Assembly (NCBI RefSeq): GCF_028583425.1
Contig: NC_072806.1
Coordinates: 33,154,001 to 33,218,000, forward strand
Direction: 5' to 3'
From: Eublepharis macularius
Lineage: Eukaryota; Chordata; Lepidosauria; Squamata; Eublepharidae
DNA: 64,000 nt
Positions 1-10,387 of the stretch are shown in pieces. Made by a program: the position numbers and the translations under genes. The notes beneath the pieces were generated by a model. It did no database searches. It saw only the letters and a list, made by a program, of their open reading frames with translations, and was not told where the DNA came from. Position 1 is the stretch's first letter. Every line of letters starts with the position of its first letter.

Positions 1-188
1 GTGGAGAAGATGTTAGCAGGTAATTTATATCAATTCAGAAAGGTGGGTTTGGGCTGAGTCATCCTGTAAGAGTTTCCCTGGGTGTGGAATGCTGATGGGG
101 GGAAGCTTCACTGTATCCTGAGGAGGTTCTTTAGCATAAACCAAGGATAAATCAAACAACTAAGGAAAAACAGTCTCCCACAGGAAAA

Positions 189-680
189 GTGTTTTTGCCA
201 TATATCAAAGGAGTCACTGATCAGATGGGGAAACTTATGAAAAAGCACAACCTACAAACAGTATTCAGACCCACCAGAAAAATACAACAGATGCTACGAT
301 CAGCAAAAGACAGTAGAGACCCCCTCACCTCTGCAGGAGTATACTACATACCCTGCAGCTGTGGACAAGTTTACATTGGGACCACACCGCATAGCATCCA
401 GACAAGAATAAAAGAACATGAAAGACACTGCAGACTTGGCCAACCTGAAAAATCAGCAGTGGCTGAACATAGCCTAACTTAAAAAAGACACAGTATCTTA
501 TTCCAGGACACCAAAATACTGGACAACACATCCAACTACTTTGTCAGATTGCACAGGGAAGCCATTGAAATTCATAAGCATAAGCACAATTTCAACAGGA
601 AAAAAGAGAGTTTAAGAATGAATAGAGCATGGTTTCCAGTCCTGAAAAACACCAGACTAACAAAATACATCTTACAATAG
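189..680 (+). pseudogene. GIY-YIG endonuclease C-terminal remnant of a Penelope-like element
   Basis: The reading frame from 189 contains the GIY-YIG signature region (GVYYIPCSCG followed by VYIGTT, then an Arg/His-rich segment TRIKEHERHC). This is the endonuclease domain that nicks target DNA in Penelope-like retroelements. An in-frame TAA at 480-482 breaks the frame. The same frame then continues with recognisable family sequence (for example FQDTKILDNTSNYFVRLHRE) to a TAG at 678-680. The reverse transcriptase that normally precedes the domain is absent. It is a decayed fragment of a mobile element, not a host gene. Confidence 0.8.
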
Positions 681-892
681 CCCTGCAGATAAGATTAGAA
701 TATCAACCACCAATCCATATGCTAAAGAACCTCCTCAGGATACAGTGAAGCTTCCCCCCATTAGCATTCCACACCCTGGGAAACTCTTACAGGATGACTC
801 AGCCCAAACCCACCTTCCTGAGTAGATATAAATTACCTGCCAACATCTTCTCCACACATTGACACTGAGAGATCTCTGCCTTTTGGTGCTAC

Positions 893-935
893 ACCTCTGA
901 AGATGCCAGTCACAGCTGCTGGCGAAACGTCAGGA
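893..935 (+). ncRNA. Hammerhead-ribozyme-like motif in Penelope pLTR
   Basis: CTGAAGA (897-903) fits the hammerhead CUGANGA box. It is followed by a stem II with a 7-nt loop and then GAAACGTC (924-931), which gives GAAA, a two-base-pair stem III and a GUC cleavage triplet. CCT before and AGG after can form the base of stem I. Penelope pLTRs are known to encode such minimal hammerheads, thought to act as dimers. In this copy stem II has one G-U pair. Activity is inferred, not shown. Confidence 0.6.
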
Positions 936-1017
936 ACTACAATGCCAAGACCACGGCCACACAGCCGGGGAAATCTACAACAACTAACGTTCTCCGGCCG
1001 TGAAAGCCTTCAACAAT

Positions 1018-4000
1018 ATAGTTGTATTTCATTTATGGTAGCAGCAGACTTACTTAGTCAGAAGCGTTTAACCCGAAACATGCATTAATTAATCTTCAGA
1101 CAAATTATAGAAAGATAGAACTTGAAGTTTTATTGTAGTAGATTCCATCCATAGCAATATCTTGGCGAGAAAGAGTCCTAATCTAAAAAGTCATTTTCTC
1201 TATCACTAAACCATGGCCAGAATCTGGCGGCGAGGCTGAGGGGCGGGTCTGTGGATGAGGCCTTCATGGCAGGAGCTCAGAGAATCACATCCTCCTCCTT
1301 GGAAGACCTTGAGGCAAGAGAGAGAGCAATCTCCCAAGAGACAGAGACAGAGGGGGAGTCAGGAGGCATTCCCACCTTTGACAGAGAGGTAGCTTACTTA
1401 GTAAGAGTTACATATATACACACAGAGAGACATGCAGCGGCCCCCAGTGTCCAAGGCATGCTGTGTCCAAGCCTATTCCAACAAACTTTGCCTCTCCTTT
1501 TGACTGGCAGGTGCAGAATACATAGTTCAGAAATAAGAGAAAATCACAACACAGTTGCTCAATTTATTAGTCAACTTGGGCCAAAACCCATTATTTAAAA
1601 AAAGATCATTGGAATGATGATGCAGGACGTAGAATCTAGCTTTTGTAGCAGAATGCGAGTTCATCACTAGGATCCTTTCTTATATTCCCCACCCCCTTGA
1701 ATGATTCCTAAAATACATCTGCGCCATTAACCATTTCCTCACTGGTTGAACCATCATCTCTAGGTCTCCAGCAGCTGAAGGAGAAGCCATGTGAGTGGGC
1801 AAGACTCCTTAAGGAACCAGCTTGTAAAACTGGAGCTGGGGACAGCAATAGCACAGACCCCAATGTCAAACTGTGCCACTGTATTGAGAGAACCTTCATT
1901 GACATAATTAACATGAGCGTGGGGGGAGTATAAGCAAAGCAGAAATGGAAAGACCAACACCGAGTTCTGAGATGTACAGTGACTTCTTTTGGGGTCAGAG
2001 TGAACCGGAGAGAAACCGGGAATGGGATTGGCGTACGCAGCGATTTCCCCATCTGTTTGCATTGAACACAGACATGTCTGGTAAGGGGTCAGGGGCTTGC
2101 TTCCTGTGAAAGCATCGTGGATCCTTCTGACGATCCCTGTGTAGGTCTTTTGCAGCCATATTTGACTAGTTTTTTGAAAGGCAAGTCTTGCAAACATCAA
2201 ATAAAATGTGCCAACATGTTTTTGGAAAAATTAGTGACCTACCATATTTTTTAAAAAAATGTTTTTAGTGTGTTTTGTACTTTTTGGTCCTGGATACTAT
2301 CCTGCCTCATTTCTTATTAAAAGAGGTGCGGGTGAACCTCAAAAAAAAAAAAAAGGAGTCAAACAGACACTTGCCTCAGAAGTACCAATTATTACTCAGC
2401 TAAAGTCACGGAGTGCAGCAGATTGGCAGGAAGAAGAGGGAACGCCTCTCACACATGCATTCTTGGAGGGGACGGAGCTGTTGGCCGTGGGAGGCCCCAG
2501 TGGGCCAGTTCCAGAAAAGGTGCAAAGTTTAGAGCCAGGAGACTTCTTGCCTTTCTCTCAGCCCTCTGCTGCTTGGAACTGCAGATTGGTGAGCAGCTTT
2601 TCCTGAGATGCGGAAATGGGAAATGCGGTTTGTTTTGGCGTTCGCTTCCTCCTAAAGCTGGCTGTGAGGTAGTCGGCTGTGGCTATGAAGTTCATCTGAG
2701 GTGCAAGCAGTGACGCAGCTCGTCTGTAATCACTTGTTGCCTGCTGCTTGGATTTGGCATGCAGGCTTCCCTTTGCCTGTCCCTCTTGTACGGAAACCTC
2801 TTGTCATATTTCTACTTCAGTCTGAATACTAACTTTTTTGCTGAACAGATGACATTCTGAAACTTTTTTTGTAAGCTGGTCTCATTTTTAAAAGTGTATA
2901 TTTGTACTGTTGGGGTTTTTTTTTGTAATGTTACGTCAAAAATATTTCATAAATATCTTTGACAACTGGACCAGAGCTAAGTTTGCTGGGTGTTTTGTCC
3001 CCCCTCTCTTTTGGGCACTGGTTTGAATGCTCATCATGTCAGAGGGGAAAAAACATAAAACACAGCCTGAGAATGTTCCTGTGAATTATTCTGATTTGCA
3101 TGTTGGGGGGGGGGGTGGATACTTTGAAAGAGCATGCACAGTAGCCAAAAACACCAATAGGGAATGACCGTTGTGCTTTTACCCAGCAGAGCGTTACAAA
3201 TAATGTTTATACAGTCCTATTGATTGAAAATAAATAAAAAAACAGATTTGTAATAAATGAACAGAAGTAAACCCCAGAATGCAGTTTCACAATACAGGAT
3301 ACATTAAGGAAGTATTTCATATATCCCAAAAACACCATTTGGAAGTTAATATCTGTTCGGATGCGTGTCTTTAATGCTGTTAACAAGCTTTCCAAGGGTT
3401 TTCAAGCACTGTCTTGAAACAATTCCAAGTTTTTGTTTTTCATGTTATTCATTTTATTGATATTGCTGGAATTTACATAAATGTAAGGATTAGCAGCTGG
3501 CTCTCGAGCGGTATCTGCCATCCTCCAAGAAGTTCTAGTTGGCTCAGAAGATTTTGTGGAGGGAAGCATGGTTATTGAAAGACTTCTTGCAAGGTAACAG
3601 GCAGCCCTTCCTGATCAAACTGGTCTTCTCATAAAATGATCTGCCTGTTATAGACTAACAATATTTTGACTTGATTTGAGAATAAGATTTTGTTTCCAGA
3701 CAATTAAAAGACTGTGTAACATATTTTCAAGCTTTTCCCATAGTGTTAATCAACACTGCCAGTTGGATCTTGAAAATATTCTTTAGAAATATTATCCTTC
3801 AGACCTCTCAATATGCTTTGCTGGATATTGCCAGTACAGATCAGCATTACATTCTGACCTTATGTATGGGGAAAACTTGTATGTTATGTTTAATATTTTT
3901 AGCAGGCTGCAGTGTGGTTGGTTTGTTACACCGACAGATGTAAAATGTATATATATATTGGCACGGACTTGATTTTTTAGGCTGCAATGTTTTACATACC

Positions 4001-5150
4001 ATGGGTATGTAAATTTAGTTTGAAAATATCTGTGTGTTTCTTATAAATGTTTGCACGTTTCAGTGGATTCTTATATATTAACTACTTTGTATTTTCTTTG
4101 ATCATAAATTGTGTATATGATAAGCCCCATCACACCCCACCCAGCAGCCTTGAGGACAACACCAGCCATATGATGGTGGGTGGAGATGACTGCCGTACAC
4201 AGGCATTGCACAGCAGAAGGGCACAAGACAAGCACCCCAAGACCCCTGACTTTGATTCCCGTTAGGAAGATCCTGGAGGCAGTCCAGAGTGATCCCCAGG
4301 CACAGCTGACTCCCCCCCACCCCCACCCCACCAGCAGCATCATGGGAAACAGGCTACCTCCAGTGTCTGGCTGTCTCACACATCCATCATTTAGCTGATG
4401 ACCCCTACAAACCCTCTCTGTCCCATTCTCAAGGATGACACTTTCACTGTCTGTTCCCTGTTGTTGTAGATATCTTTGTCCTCCATCTGTCCCTTCCCAT
4501 TCTCCGTCCATTTATGCAAGCTGCTGAGCTTATTAGATGTCACCAGTGATGCAAAGGGCCAATCACCCTGGAGCCCCTTCTCCTTGCAAGAGAATACCAG
4601 TGTTCCCTTTGGACCATCCCTGCAGCACCCTCCCAGTGTGAACCACATGCTAGAAGCAGCCAGGATCTAGAATGGGCAGGAGGTTGGAACAATCTGGAGA
4701 CACAGGAGTAGAGCAATCCATACATTTATTCACCAGCATTTGGGAAGTGGGAACCAGGTGGGAAGTATGGGGCTTGGCCATTCCGTAACCCTGGGAAAAC
4801 TTCACAGGATGCACCAATAGACCAGAGAGTGACAGGTAAAGCTCTCTCGTTCACTGCATACCTACTGTGTGGGCCAAATGGCAGAGCAACACATGATGGT
4901 ACTGGAGCTGGGCTGGATTGAAAGAGTTGTCAACCATGCAGCACAGCAGTTGGCGTTGCCTGCGATGGATGGCTGCCTGCCTGCACAGGGACCAAAGAGA
5001 CACAAAGGCATTAAGGACTAATGTTCTGGACCAGTGGAACGGAGCAAGTGACCCACCAACGTTCTATCTTTGGGGCTCAGTCAGGGTCTGCAGTTCTCCC
5101 CTGCATTTTGGAAGAGGTCCGCACATGGTTGGCTAAACAGGAGTACTTGG
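1018..5150. other. Intergenic DNA upstream of BRIP1, no gene recognised
   Basis: About 4 kb of mixed sequence. Open frames are short, overlapping and unlike any family I recognise. Around 2700-4060 it is AT-rich and looks unique, with AATAAA-type hexamers, so it could hold a 3' UTR. In mammals INTS2 lies upstream of BRIP1 in the same orientation, but I could not identify any INTS2 coding sequence here. Homopolymers include A-runs near 2341 and a G-run near 3105. Confidence 0.4.
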
Positions 5151-5159
5151 GGTACCTTT

Positions 5160-5390
5160 TACTCTATTTATTAGATATTTATACTCCACTTTTCTCTCTG
5201 GTGGAGGGCCCAAAGCAGTTTACACCACCATTCTCCTTCATTTTAACTTAAGTGTGTGAGGTAGTTCAGGCTGAGAGAGAGTGACAGGCCCAATGTCACC
5301 CAGTGAGCTTCCATGGCGGAGTGAGGATTTTCAGACCTGGGTCTCCCAGATCCTACTCTGACACTCTACCTCTACATCAGCATATGCCTA
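5160..5390 (-). mobile_element. tRNA-derived-type SINE fragment, minus strand
   Basis: It begins with a TTTATT-rich tail followed by wording seen in several squamate SINEs (ACTCCACTTTTCTC, GTGAGGTAG, CCCAGTGAGCTTCCATGGC). It ends at a degraded promoter-box region (GGGTCTCCCAGATCC near 5339). The tail-first order shows minus orientation. The exact subfamily is uncertain. Confidence 0.5.
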
Positions 5391-5489
5391 GGCAGTGAAA
5401 AAATGGCTAAAATAAACACTAGTGCTACAAGTCTCCTGTTCGAAAAACAACATATGCCCATCGGTAATAAAGTTTCTGGTGTTCTCGGG

Positions 5490-6130
5490 TGAGGTGCTTG
5501 TATATTTTAATTTATTTTATTTATAAGAACATAAAAAGTAAGCCTCTTACATAATAGAAATAGAAATAAACACAACAATAGTGAGAAATCTACGAATAAG
5601 CATCCCATAAAAGGTTTCTGAATACCTAAAAATAAGTCCATCTGCAGTTTTTGTCTATGTGTCTTATGTTCAAATACAGATAAAGTTGTAAGGTCCTCCA
5701 TCTATTGAATTATGGGAGATGGGTATTTGCCTCTCCAATGTTGTAATAAAAGTCTTTTAACTACAATATGGGCACGGATGGTTCATTTTTGATGACTGTC
5801 AATTACATATCAGAATACAGGTAAGTAATTTAAAAGTACATAAACATCCTTAAAGATCAATGAGTATTCTAATACAAAATTAATATGAGTAATAACTTTT
5901 GTCCTAAAAGGTCAAATTACTGGATATATATAGCCAGAGTGTATGCTTAAGTGTATGTCCTGTAAAGATTTATTTATTTAATTACTGTTCTACTCCACCC
6001 TCCCTGCGAACGGGCTCAGGGTGGATTACATCAGTTAAAACAATCACAATATAACAAAGATTTACAAATCATAAAAGCATATTAAAATCACAATGTACAT
6101 ATAAATAATTAAAAAACTATCAAGAGGGCG
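5490..6130 (-). mobile_element. LINE-derived 3' fragments (minus strand)
   Basis: AT-rich sequence. The reverse complement near 5700-5760 reads as a short LINE-type ORF2 C-terminus (VVKRLLLQHWRGK). It is followed at about 5965-6130 by the reverse complement of an L2-type tail (TTTATTTAATTACTG then CTCCACCCTCCCTGCGAACG). The boundaries are approximate and no target-site duplication was found. Confidence 0.4.
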
Positions 6131-6726
6131 GCAACCACAGTATAACTTATCTTTGCTCACTACAGCAACAGAAATTAGACACTGTAATTAGACCCTTACT
6201 ATAAAGGCACTGTGGTGTCCCAATTGTTGGTAGTATCCTGACCTACATTCCCTGGCATGCAAGACACAAAAGGGCTGCTTCTGCTTCTATCTACTGAAAG
6301 CTTCATTTTCCTGCAGCTCATTGAAGATCTGTGTGTCAGTTCCAACTCCACAACACATCTTCAAATGCACAGGAAACTTTCTGGCCAAGAGACAAGACCT
6401 CCAGTGACAACCTCAGTGCTGTTTACAACTGAGAAAAGGAGAAGAAAAATGGCTGCTTCACCACCAGCCTTCGTAAAGAACAGGGCAACACACACACTTT
6501 TGGATGCTGCAGTTTTAATGTCATATTTTCTCTCCTGTTTTCACTTCCAATTATGTGCGCATCATGCATCCCTTTGGAGACATGGAGGAGAACACGTTCT
6601 TGTAAAAGATGATAATATTGACACATATAGCCATGCCGGGTGCCAACTGCTTTGCCACCAAAGGCTCCTGCTCCTATAAGACACACAATGGTCAGGGGGG
6701 AAACTGATTAGAATAGGTAGCGCTAG

Positions 6727-6955
6727 TGCGGTGTAGTGGCTGGAATGTCTGACTAGGATCTGGGTGACCCAGGTTCGATTCCTCACTCTACCGTGGAAGC
6801 TTGCTGGGTGACCTTGGGCCAGCCATACCCTCTCAGCCTAACCCACTTTGCAGGGTTTGTTGTGAAGAAAAAGCGGAGGAGACGAGGAGGACGTAAGCCA
6901 CTCTGAGTCCCCATTGGGGAGAAAAGGGTACCGGGTAGAAATGAAGTAAAATGAA
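6727..6955 (+). mobile_element. tRNA-derived squamate SINE
   Basis: The head has a pol III A-box-like GGTGTAGTGGCTGG and a B box GGTTCGATTCC (about 6772-6782). The family body follows (GGAAGCTTGCTGGGTGACC, CCCACTTTGCAGGGTTTG, CCCATTGGGGAGAAA), then an AT-rich tail with AAATGAAGTAAA. Copies with the same body occur at 9866 and 10388. It lies in intergenic DNA 1.3 kb upstream of the BRIP1 promoter block. Confidence 0.75.
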
Positions 6956-7174
6956 ATTGGCAGATGATCCCTGTGTGAAGAAACACCCTAAAATTCCCTG
7001 TGGACCCCTATCCAGTGTATATAAATAGTGTTATTATTTAACCAAATCAATACGGTGGAGCAGGTTGCAGTCCACCTTTGGCTCCAGCAACAGCCCTCAA
7101 CAGAAACACTACTGATGGAGCATCTGTACCTGAGATGCTGCAGCTAATAGTTGCTGTTACCTTACCAGGTTTAT

Positions 7175-7530
7175 CATAGGGTTGCCAGCCTCCAGGTGGT
7201 GGCTGGAGATCTCCCAGAATTCCAACTGATCTCCAGGCCACAGAGATCAGTTCCCCTGGAGAAGATGGCTGCTTTGGAGGGTGGACTCTGTTGCATTATA
7301 TCCCACTGAGTCCCCTCCCTTCCTCAAACTCCACCCTCTTCAGACTCACCCACAAACTCCAGGAATTTCTCGACCTGGAGCTGGCAACCCAAGTAGCATA
7401 AATTAACAACGGCATAGAGTCCACTCACCAAAGATGCCATTTTCTCCAGAGGAACTGATGTACGTAGTATGAAGATCAGTTGTAATTCCGGGAGCTCTCC
7501 AGGCCCCCGCCTGGAGGTTGCCAAACTAGA
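7175..7530. mobile_element. Palindromic MITE with GGTTGCCA termini
   Basis: GGGTTGCCAGCCTCCAGGTGG at the left and GCCTGGAGGTTGCCAAAC at the right are inverted repeats. The interior repeats ATCTCC/CCAGG wording in both orientations, including GCTGGCAACCC near 7380-7390. This is the form of a non-autonomous DNA transposon, possibly two nested or juxtaposed copies. No coding capacity. The class is not resolved. Confidence 0.55.
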
Positions 7531-7599
7531 GTCAAAGTACTAACAGGAGAACTAAGTAAGAGAGAAACTCACTCCTAACATTTCCCAGAGGAGTTGGCC

Positions 7600-7726
7600 G
7601 TTTTAGTCTGTAGTCGCAAAATAGTCAAGAGTCCAGTAGCACCTTTAAGATGCTGACGAAGAGAGCTGTGGTTCTCGAAAGCTTATGCTGCAATACAGTT
7701 GATTAGTCTTAAAGGTGCTACTGGAG
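7600..7726 (-). mobile_element. CGAAAGCTTATGCT-family retroposon copy (partly inverted)
   Basis: Reverse-oriented GTCTGTAGTCGCAAAATAG and GTCCAGTAGCACCTTTAAG are followed by forward GACGAAGAGAGCTGTGG, TTCTCGAAAGCTTATGCT and TAAAGGTGCTACTGGA. This is a collapsed palindrome of the same dispersed family seen at 7742, 9067, 21819 and 31770. The next insertion, at 7742, landed at its right edge. Confidence 0.65.
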
Positions 7727-7741
7727 TCTTTAACATTTCCA

Positions 7742-7929
7742 AAAATTGAAGAGTCCAGTAGCACGTTTAAGACTAACCAATTTTACTGTAGCTTAAGCTT
7801 TCGAGAATCACAGTTCTCTTCGTCAGATGCATCAAGCTTATGCTACAGTAAAGTTGGTTAGTCTTAAAGGTGCGACTGGACTCTCTTCGATTTTTGCTAC
7901 TACAAACTAACACGACTAACTCCTCTAGA
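7742..7929. mobile_element. Palindromic retroposon with 15-bp target-site duplication
   Basis: Flanked by the direct repeat TCTTTAACATTTCCA at 7727-7741 and 7930-7944. The insert consists of an inverted half (CCAGTAGCACGTTTAAG to TCTTCGTCAGATGCA) joined head-to-head with a forward half (CAAGCTTATGCTACAG to ACTCCTCTAGA). The inverted half includes TTTCGAGAATCACAGTTCTCTTCGTCAG read backwards, which is a hammerhead-like core. The repeat is non-coding. Confidence 0.75.
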
Positions 7930-8070
7930 TCTTTAACATTTCCAGGCATCATCAGCTATAACTGAATTTTTTTAAAAATTAAAAAAAGCATCTTGGCGAT
8001 ATTCGGCTTAAAGTAATTTGAGAAAACAACAAAGTCTGGGCGGCCAAAATTCAGGTTAGGCCTCAAAGTG

Positions 8071-8084
8071 GTTACCTAGGCAAC
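8071..8084. promoter_or_regulatory. RFX X-box
   Basis: GTTACC-TA-GGCAAC is a near-symmetric match to the RFX-family X-box (GTNRCC, short spacer, RGYAAC). It sits at the upstream edge of the CpG block and 10 bp before an ETS site. Binding is not demonstrated. Confidence 0.6.
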
Positions 8085-8206
8085 GACGAGAACCCGGAAG
8101 CCAAGGAGCGGGACGTTCGCGGGCGGCGAGAATCCCGCGGGAGGGCGGGGGCAGCCTGGTGGGCTGCGGATTGGCTGGCAACAGTTCCCCTTTCACCAAT
8201 GATTGG

Positions 8207-8303
8207 CTGTTCTGAAGGATGGGAAGAGAGGGGCGGAGCGGAGAGGAGGCGGGAAGGAAGGTTCGAAGGCGAAGCGGCCGCGGTCGTTTGGGGCTTCCCT
8301 GAG
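8207..8303 (+). other. BRIP1: Putative non-coding exon 1 of BRIP1
   Basis: Downstream of the three CCAAT/ATTGG boxes and overlapping the GC box, the sequence runs to a plausible splice donor GAG|GTACGG, with the last exon base at 8303. Known vertebrate BRIP1 genes have a short untranslated first exon before the exon with the start codon. The transcription start is not visible, so the left edge is a guess. Confidence 0.4.
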
Positions 8304-8915
8304 GTACGGCGTGAGGGGAGAGCAGGACGCGAGCCGGGGCGGGTGGGAGAGCGATGGGCTGTGCGGAAACCGGCTGTGTACTGCAAATCATCCGCTCCGC
8401 CCAGCAATTTAGGGGAAGGGGAATCCTGTATTCTGCTCCTTTCCCCCGAAACTGAAATTAAAACAGAAAAGCCGTGCATTTGCAGTGAAATCCCAAGCAG
8501 AGTCACTTCAGTCTAAGCCCACTGATTTCAATGGGCTCAGACTGGAGTAACTCTGCTTAGGAGTTCACTGTTAGTGCTGAAGGGAAACCCACCTCCACAA
8601 AACGTTAACTGGAGCACGTTCACACACATGTTCTGTTGCACACGTGTGCTCATTTATGTGTAATGTATGTTTTATATTTGTTCATATTGCATATGCTAAA
8701 AAAGTTTAAAATGGTTTGTTAAGAGGAAAGGAATCTCTACAAATCACTTTTAGTTGGGCTGCGTAGAGTATCTGTACATGCATGCATTATATATTTGTGT
8801 GTGTAAAATACTGTTTTCTTACATCTGCATGCAATTGGGTATGTATATCTATATGTATAAAGAGATGGACAGATGTATAAACAAAAGGACAGATGGACTC
8901 ATATTCTAGCTGCAT

Positions 8916-9045
8916 CTGAAGAAGTGAGCTGTGTGACTCATGAAAGCTCATGCCCTACCTCTAATTTTGTTAGTCTTATAGGTGCTACTGGACTCTTGTT
9001 CTTTTCTTTGGCAACAGACAAACACGGGTACCCATCTTGATCTAT
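8916..9045 (+). mobile_element. Older subfamily of the CGAAAGCTTATGCT retroposon
   Basis: GCATCTGAAGAAGTGAGCTG, GACTCATGAAAGCTCATGCC, GTTAGTCTTATAGGTGCTAC and the closing ACAGACAAACACGGGTACCC match the 9067 and 22078 copies in order, with divergence. The CTGAAGA/GAAA pair with a GTGAG/CTCAT stem is the same hammerhead-like layout. Single copy, not palindromic. Confidence 0.6.
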
Positions 9046-9066
9046 ATGTATAAACATTAGAGGAAA

Positions 9067-9269
9067 ATCGAAAAGAGTCCAGCAGCACCTTTAAGACTAA
9101 ACAACTTTATTGTAGCATAAGCTTTCAAGAATCACAGTTCTCTTCGTCAGATGCAAAGAGAACTGTGATTCTCGAAAGCTTATGCTACAGTAATGTTGGT
9201 TAGTCTTAAAGGTGCTACTGGACTCTTCGATTTTGCTACTACAGACTAACATGGCTAACTCCTCTGGAT
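9067..9269. mobile_element. Palindromic retroposon with 12-bp target-site duplication
   Basis: Flanked by CATTAGAGGAAA at 9055-9066 and 9270-9281. The left half reads GAGTCCAGCAGCACCTTTAA, then AAGCTTTCAAGAATCACAG, then CTTCGTCAGATGCA. The right half is its reverse complement followed by GCTACTACAGACTAACATGG. The two opposed copies meet at about 9150-9160. The paired halves would fold into a long hairpin. Each half holds the GAGAA/TTCTC stem next to GAAA. Repeats of this kind make up much of the introns here. Confidence 0.8.
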
Positions 9270-9865
9270 CATTAGAGGAAAGGATCTCTAGGTTGATGTA
9301 TTTATGTAAGACACATGAAACATTTTCTTTCCTCTCCACACATCTTTTTAGCTGATTGTGAGGATGTTTCCTATATACAATTTCCTCCACTTTTCTGGAG
9401 GTCGGGGGAGGCAGAATAACATTTCTCAGTCAATCTCTCTTTCCTTAAACCTTTTCTCCCTTTGAGAGTGAAGATGGAGACCATCCAGAATGTCCCCTCT
9501 CAGTTTTTTTTGGGTGTGGATATGCAGATACAATTCTCTCTCTTGTCTATGTGTGTGATTAGAATAAATAAATAGAATTAATAAAAGTCATTAGAATAAG
9601 CATTACTTGTTTCTCTAGCTATGTTTTCATTGTTCAAAGCACTTCATGCGTATTATCACAGTATTTCTTAGAATAGCTCTCTGAGGTAGGTCACTGGCGT
9701 CATCCTCAAATTGGAGATGATTTAGGAGAACCTCATACAAGGCTGATTTAGGAGAACCTCATACAAGGCTGTTTCCTGGGCTGGAGCATCCCAGGGACCT
9801 TCAGGTTGCCTTCTACATCAAGGCTTCCTCCTGTGAGAACTGCAGCAGCCTTCCCCATTCATCCT

Positions 9866-10078
9866 GTGGTGTAGGGGTTGGACTAGGATTTGGGAGACTC
9901 AGGTTCGAACGCCTGCTCTGCCATGGAAGCTTGCTGGATGGCCTTGGGCCAATCACTATTAGCCTAACCTACCTCTCAGGACAGTTGGGAGGATAATATG
10001 GAGGCAAGGAGAATGATGTAAGCTGTTTTGGGTCTCCATTGGGGAAAAGGTGAGGTATAAATGAAGTAAGTAAATAAA
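9866..10078 (+). mobile_element. tRNA-derived squamate SINE
   Basis: GGTGTAGGGGTTGGACTAGG and B box GGTTCGAACGCC (about 9903) are followed by the family body (GGAAGCTTGCTGGATGGCC, GGGTCTCCATTGGGGAAAAG) and the tail AAATGAAGTAAGTAAATAAA. Same family as 6727. Confidence 0.75.
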
Positions 10079-10387
10079 CAGATAATGCCTCAGCCTTTTA
10101 GAGACCTCTGTCATGTGAGGGACCCACCTCCACGAATTCCTACCCATGTCAGAGGTCTCAAAAAGACCTGTGCGGCTGAGGAATGAGGCCTTGGTGTGAG
10201 CATCTCTCCCATGCCTTGACTTAGAAGGCAATCCAGGAATGTGTCCTGAATCACGTCTGCATGGGATCCTAACAGAGGCAGTCAGCTGATGGTTGCTGCT
10301 TTCTCCATCTGGCCCTTACATGGCAGTCATAAATATGAGATATGAATAAGTCATAAGAGATATGAATACGTCATTAGATTAGAGAAC

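Larger units (their letters stand above)
1..1017 (+). mobile_element. Penelope-like retroelement, 5'-truncated, with inverted terminal arm
   Basis: The sequence at 1-138 is the near-perfect reverse complement of 720-857. Between the arms lies a remnant coding frame for a GIY-YIG endonuclease (189-680). The right arm continues to about 1017 as a pseudo-LTR that ends in the same sequence as the palindromic copies near 36.3 and 37.6 kb. Penelope-like elements are known to encode RT plus GIY-YIG and to carry pLTRs, often with an inverted partial pLTR upstream. The RT domain is missing, and the left end probably lies before base 1. A hammerhead-like core sits at 893-935. Confidence 0.8.
8050..8420 (+). 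promoter_or_regulatory. BRIP1: CpG-rich candidate BRIP1 promoter
   Basis: A local GC- and CpG-rich block in otherwise AT-rich DNA, with no TATA box. It holds an RFX-type X-box, GTTACCTAGGCAAC (8071-8084), an ETS site CCGGAAG (8094-8100), ATTGG/CCAAT boxes at 8170-8174, 8196-8200 and 8202-8206, and GGGGCGG at 8230-8236. It lies 3.6 kb upstream of the first coding exon on the same strand, as expected for a housekeeping DNA-repair gene with a non-coding first exon. The promoter role is inferred from composition and position. Confidence 0.65.

Noticed and set aside
1018..5150. Possible 3' end of INTS2, the neighbour expected from mammalian synteny
   Set aside because: No INTS2 coding sequence could be recognised; only AT-rich UTR-like sequence and short open frames are visible.
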